From the NCBI GenBank assembly GCA_016871475.1, contig VHDG01000134.1, forward strand, positions 1 to 8,468: 8,468 bases of DNA, given 5' to 3'. Every line of letters starts with the position of its first letter. The first letter of the stretch is position 1. The DNA is from Verrucomicrobiota bacterium. GTDB lineage: Bacteria > Verrucomicrobiota > Verrucomicrobiia > Limisphaerales > UBA11320. Shown here in pieces: positions 6,869-8,468 of this stretch. The notes beneath the pieces are model-generated. The model saw only the letters and a program-made list of their open reading frames with translations, had not been told where the DNA came from and ran no database searches. The translations under genes and the position numbers were made by a program.

Positions 6869-6898
6869 ATTATGAGAAATTTGTGATAGATCTGAAAA
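6869..6898 (-). promoter_or_regulatory. Candidate promoter of the VPDSG-CTERM-like gene
   Basis: On the minus strand TTTTCA (6898-6893) and CATAAT (6874-6869) lie 18 bases apart and match the sigma-70 -35 and -10 boxes at 4 and 5 of 6 positions. The predicted start would leave a leader of about 50 bases before the ATG at 6811. An overlapping alternative pairs TTGACG (6909-6904) with TATCAC (6888-6883) at a short 15-base spacing. The AT-rich stretch differs sharply from the flanking coding DNA. Confidence 0.42.
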
Positions 6899-6917
6899 AC
6901 AGACGTCAAGCGCGCCC

Positions 6918-6941
6918 TGTAAAGTGTAATAAAACTTTACA
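6918..6941. repeat. 8-bp perfect inverted repeat at the SGNH stop codon; possible operator
   Basis: TGTAAAGT (6918-6925) and ACTTTACA (6934-6941) are exact reverse complements around 8 bases. The repeat overlaps the TAA of the SGNH hydrolase gene (6939-6937) and lies just upstream of the candidate promoter of the next gene. The symmetric, AT-rich form suits a binding site for a dimeric regulator. A weak 3' hairpin for the SGNH transcript is the alternative, though no T-tract follows. Confidence 0.4.
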
Positions 6942-8085
6942 ACTTTAACCTCAGCTCATCCGCCACCACGCGATGCCCTTCCGGCGTGAAATGCCCGTCG
7001 TTTGGAAAAAACAGAGAGCTCTCCGATGGGGTCGGTGCGGCTTTATGGTTATTCATTGATGGGTGGTGCGCTCTGATGCCTCTCTTCTTTGCCTCGGCCA
7101 GCAAGGCGTCTCTTAAGTGAACCTGGTAGCTGCCCTGAGGTGAATGGGGGGCTTTCACCATGGTCTTGCCGGGCAAAAGACAAATCTCCAAACGGGAACC
7201 GATACGCGTCGCTTTTTCCCGCAACCTTTCTACCAAAGCCCAGAAAAGGGTCTGGCTGTTCAGGGTCGCGGCAGCCAAGCCAGGCCGGAGATCCGGGTGT
7301 GGCCACACGACGCTCGCAAACTTCCGAAAAAGGATGAACCTCCAGTCCAACCGGTTCCGCATAGACCCGGTCACATAGTCGCTCCCAAACACGTTCACCA
7401 TCAAGTCCCCCGGTAATGCTGAGGTCGCAAACCCACTCTCGATTGGAACGCCCTTTAAGACCAGGACATCGGATGAAAGCTCGAACCAAGGCTTCGCTTG
7501 ATTCACCTGCATCGGCACAGGCCTGAGATTATCAATGAGATCGTTCGCTAAACAGACCATGAGAAGGATCCGCTCCGGTTTCAGAGCGATGACCTCCCGC
7601 TCGGCGATGAGAAGCTCCTGGTCCGTGCTATACCCTGGCACCCCGCAATTCAGAAACTGATGCTTCTGGTCAAACGCATTGTTTAAGTGATGAACAAAAG
7701 TTTCATTGTCAGCCACGCCAAGTCCAAACGTGAAACTGTCCCCCAGGACCGCTGTAAAAGGCTGCTTGGGGGGTTGTCCGATCGCAGGATCATGGCGAAA
7801 GCCCAATGGGCCGATGGTATAGCTCGCGGAGAAATCATGGTGGCGATGGTTGCCGGATGCGCCCGGGCTCAGCACCCATCCCAACTCCGGATCGCGGCGG
7901 AAAAGAGTGGCATCCATCGCGTCACTCTTGCGGATGCGGCTCTCATCCCACCGCAGGAAACTCTCGATCAGCCCGGCGACGAGCAACGCCACGCCGACCG
8001 CCATGAGGAGTGAGAGCAAACGGAACGTTTGTCGACGCTTATTCTGAGCCGCAGCGGATACCTCAGGACTGGAATGTTCCAACAT
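6937..8085 (-). CDS. SGNH/GDSL-type hydrolase with N-terminal membrane anchor
   Basis: A 382-residue protein. Residues 16-18 are basic (KRR), followed by a transmembrane segment at about 22-41, so the catalytic domain is probably anchored outside the cytoplasmic membrane. DPELGWVLSPG (65-75) and GPLGFR (92-97) form the lead-in common to bacterial SGNH proteins of this kind. The blocks follow: GDSFTFG (115-121, nucleophile Ser117), NCGVPGYSTDQ (146-156, Gly148), CLANDLIDN (178-186, Asn181) and NDGHFTPEGH (362-371, Asp363 and His365). All four catalytic or oxyanion positions are present, so it should be an active esterase or acyl-transfer enzyme. The substrate is unknown; acetylated surface polysaccharide or cell-wall glycan is an inference. 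The ATG at 8085 is the natural start, though no Shine-Dalgarno sequence is seen. It is upstream of, and on the same strand as, the sorted surface protein gene, and divergent from the sugar dehydrogenase gene. Confidence 0.88.
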   Translation of the reverse strand: MLEHSSPEVSAAAQNKRRQTFRLLSLLMAVGVALLVAGLIESFLRWDESRIRKSDAMDATLFRRDPELGWVLSPGASGNHRHHDFSASYTIGPLGFRHDPAIGQPPKQPFTAVLGDSFTFGLGVADNETFVHHLNNAFDQKHQFLNCGVPGYSTDQELLIAEREVIALKPERILLMVCLANDLIDNLRPVPMQVNQAKPWFELSSDVLVLKGVPIESGFATSALPGDLMVNVFGSDYVTGSMRNRLDWRFILFRKFASVVWPHPDLRPGLAAATLNSQTLFWALVERLREKATRIGSRLEICLLPGKTMVKAPHSPQGSYQVHLRDALLAEAKKRGIRAHHPSMNNHKAAPTPSESSLFFPNDGHFTPEGHRVVADELRLKL

Positions 8086-8180
8086 CGGCGGGGAGTATGT
8101 TCGGTCGCAAAGCCGTGGAGCAAACTCATTCGGAGTAACGATTGATTCAGCACCGCCAGATCAGTAAGTTCCCTGCCGCT

Positions 8181-8468
8181 ATGACTCAATCTGCTTGGCC
8201 GATTACCTGGGCGGTCATGATCGCTGTCGCAAACTTCGCCGTCTCTGCGGCTCAGCCACCGAAGCTTAAGCTGCGCCTGATGGCCGAAGGGTTCGTCTCC
8301 CCAAGTGTCGCCGTCACTCTCAACGCGAAGCAGGGAACGATGTTGGTGGCAGACCAGACCGGACCGATCCGGGTCATGGAGAAGGATGGGGCGCTGAAGG
8401 ACGACCCCTTCCTGGATCTCACCCCCAAGCTCGCCAAGATCAACCAGGGTTTCGAGGAACGCGGTGTG
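8181..8468 (+). CDS. Partial PQQ-dependent sugar (sorbosone) dehydrogenase-like protein, N-terminal 96 codons
   Basis: The ATG at 8181 opens a frame that continues to the window end with no stop, so the gene is truncated. An in-frame TAA at 8136-8138 limits the start; TTG at 8142 is possible, but the ATG directly gives a Sec signal peptide (hydrophobic residues 9-20, cleavage near VSA at 21-23). The mature part reads LRLMAEGFVSPSVAVTL (31-47), MLVADQTGPIRVMEKDG (53-69), DPFLDLTPKL (74-83) and GFEERGV (90-96). This matches the first beta-propeller blades of glucose/sorbosone dehydrogenase family proteins, where GF-SP, D-G-I and the (Y/F)(D/E)ERG segment are conserved. Such periplasmic enzymes oxidise sugars or related compounds with pyrroloquinoline quinone. 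The PQQ-binding and catalytic residues lie beyond the window, so activity cannot be judged. No Shine-Dalgarno sequence is visible, and the 95-base gap shared with the SGNH gene must hold both promoters. Confidence 0.82.
   Translation, partial: MTQSAWPITWAVMIAVANFAVSAAQPPKLKLRLMAEGFVSPSVAVTLNAKQGTMLVADQTGPIRVMEKDGALKDDPFLDLTPKLAKINQGFEERGV

Overview
This GC-rich window looks like ordinary chromosome from a member of the Verrucomicrobiota, or possibly the wider PVC group. Three signs point there. First, a DUF1549/DUF1553 protein is paired with a Tat-exported DUF1501 protein, an arrangement expanded in Planctomycetes and Verrucomicrobia. Second, a secreted protein ends in a VPDSG-CTERM-like exosortase sorting signal (here VSDTG). 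Third, the RNA polymerase omega subunit is of a divergent type. Seven of the eight protein genes lack a convincing Shine-Dalgarno sequence.

Layout. Positions 1-4121 hold a minus-strand cluster, read from high to low coordinates: the DUF1549/DUF1553 protein, then the DUF1501 protein after a 4-base gap, then, 45 bases on, the first 38 codons of a BadF/BadG-type ASKHA kinase cut by the window edge. Positions 4340-5138 hold two minus-strand housekeeping genes, rpoZ followed by smpB. A tRNA-Lys(UUU) gene with encoded CCA lies on the plus strand at 5272-5347. About 600 bases after it (5348-5954) contain no gene I can support, only several GC-rich inverted repeats. From 5951 to 8085 the minus strand carries a membrane-anchored SGNH hydrolase and then the VPDSG-CTERM-like protein, which ends at a very clear intrinsic terminator. 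On the plus strand from 8181, divergent from the SGNH gene, is the start of an exported PQQ-type sugar (sorbosone) dehydrogenase-like protein, cut by the window end.

How the genes may work together. The cluster at 1-4121 probably makes a pair of exported proteins of unknown biochemical role, possibly co-transcribed with a sugar kinase; a link to polysaccharide use is inference. rpoZ and smpB serve transcription and ribosome rescue. The SGNH hydrolase, the sorted surface protein and the sugar dehydrogenase all act in or beyond the cell envelope, but nothing in the sequence proves they form one pathway. I see no mobile element, CRISPR array, phage gene or defence system, and no convincing new system. 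The most open questions are the 600-base gene-free stretch and the 8-bp inverted repeat upstream of the sorted surface protein.
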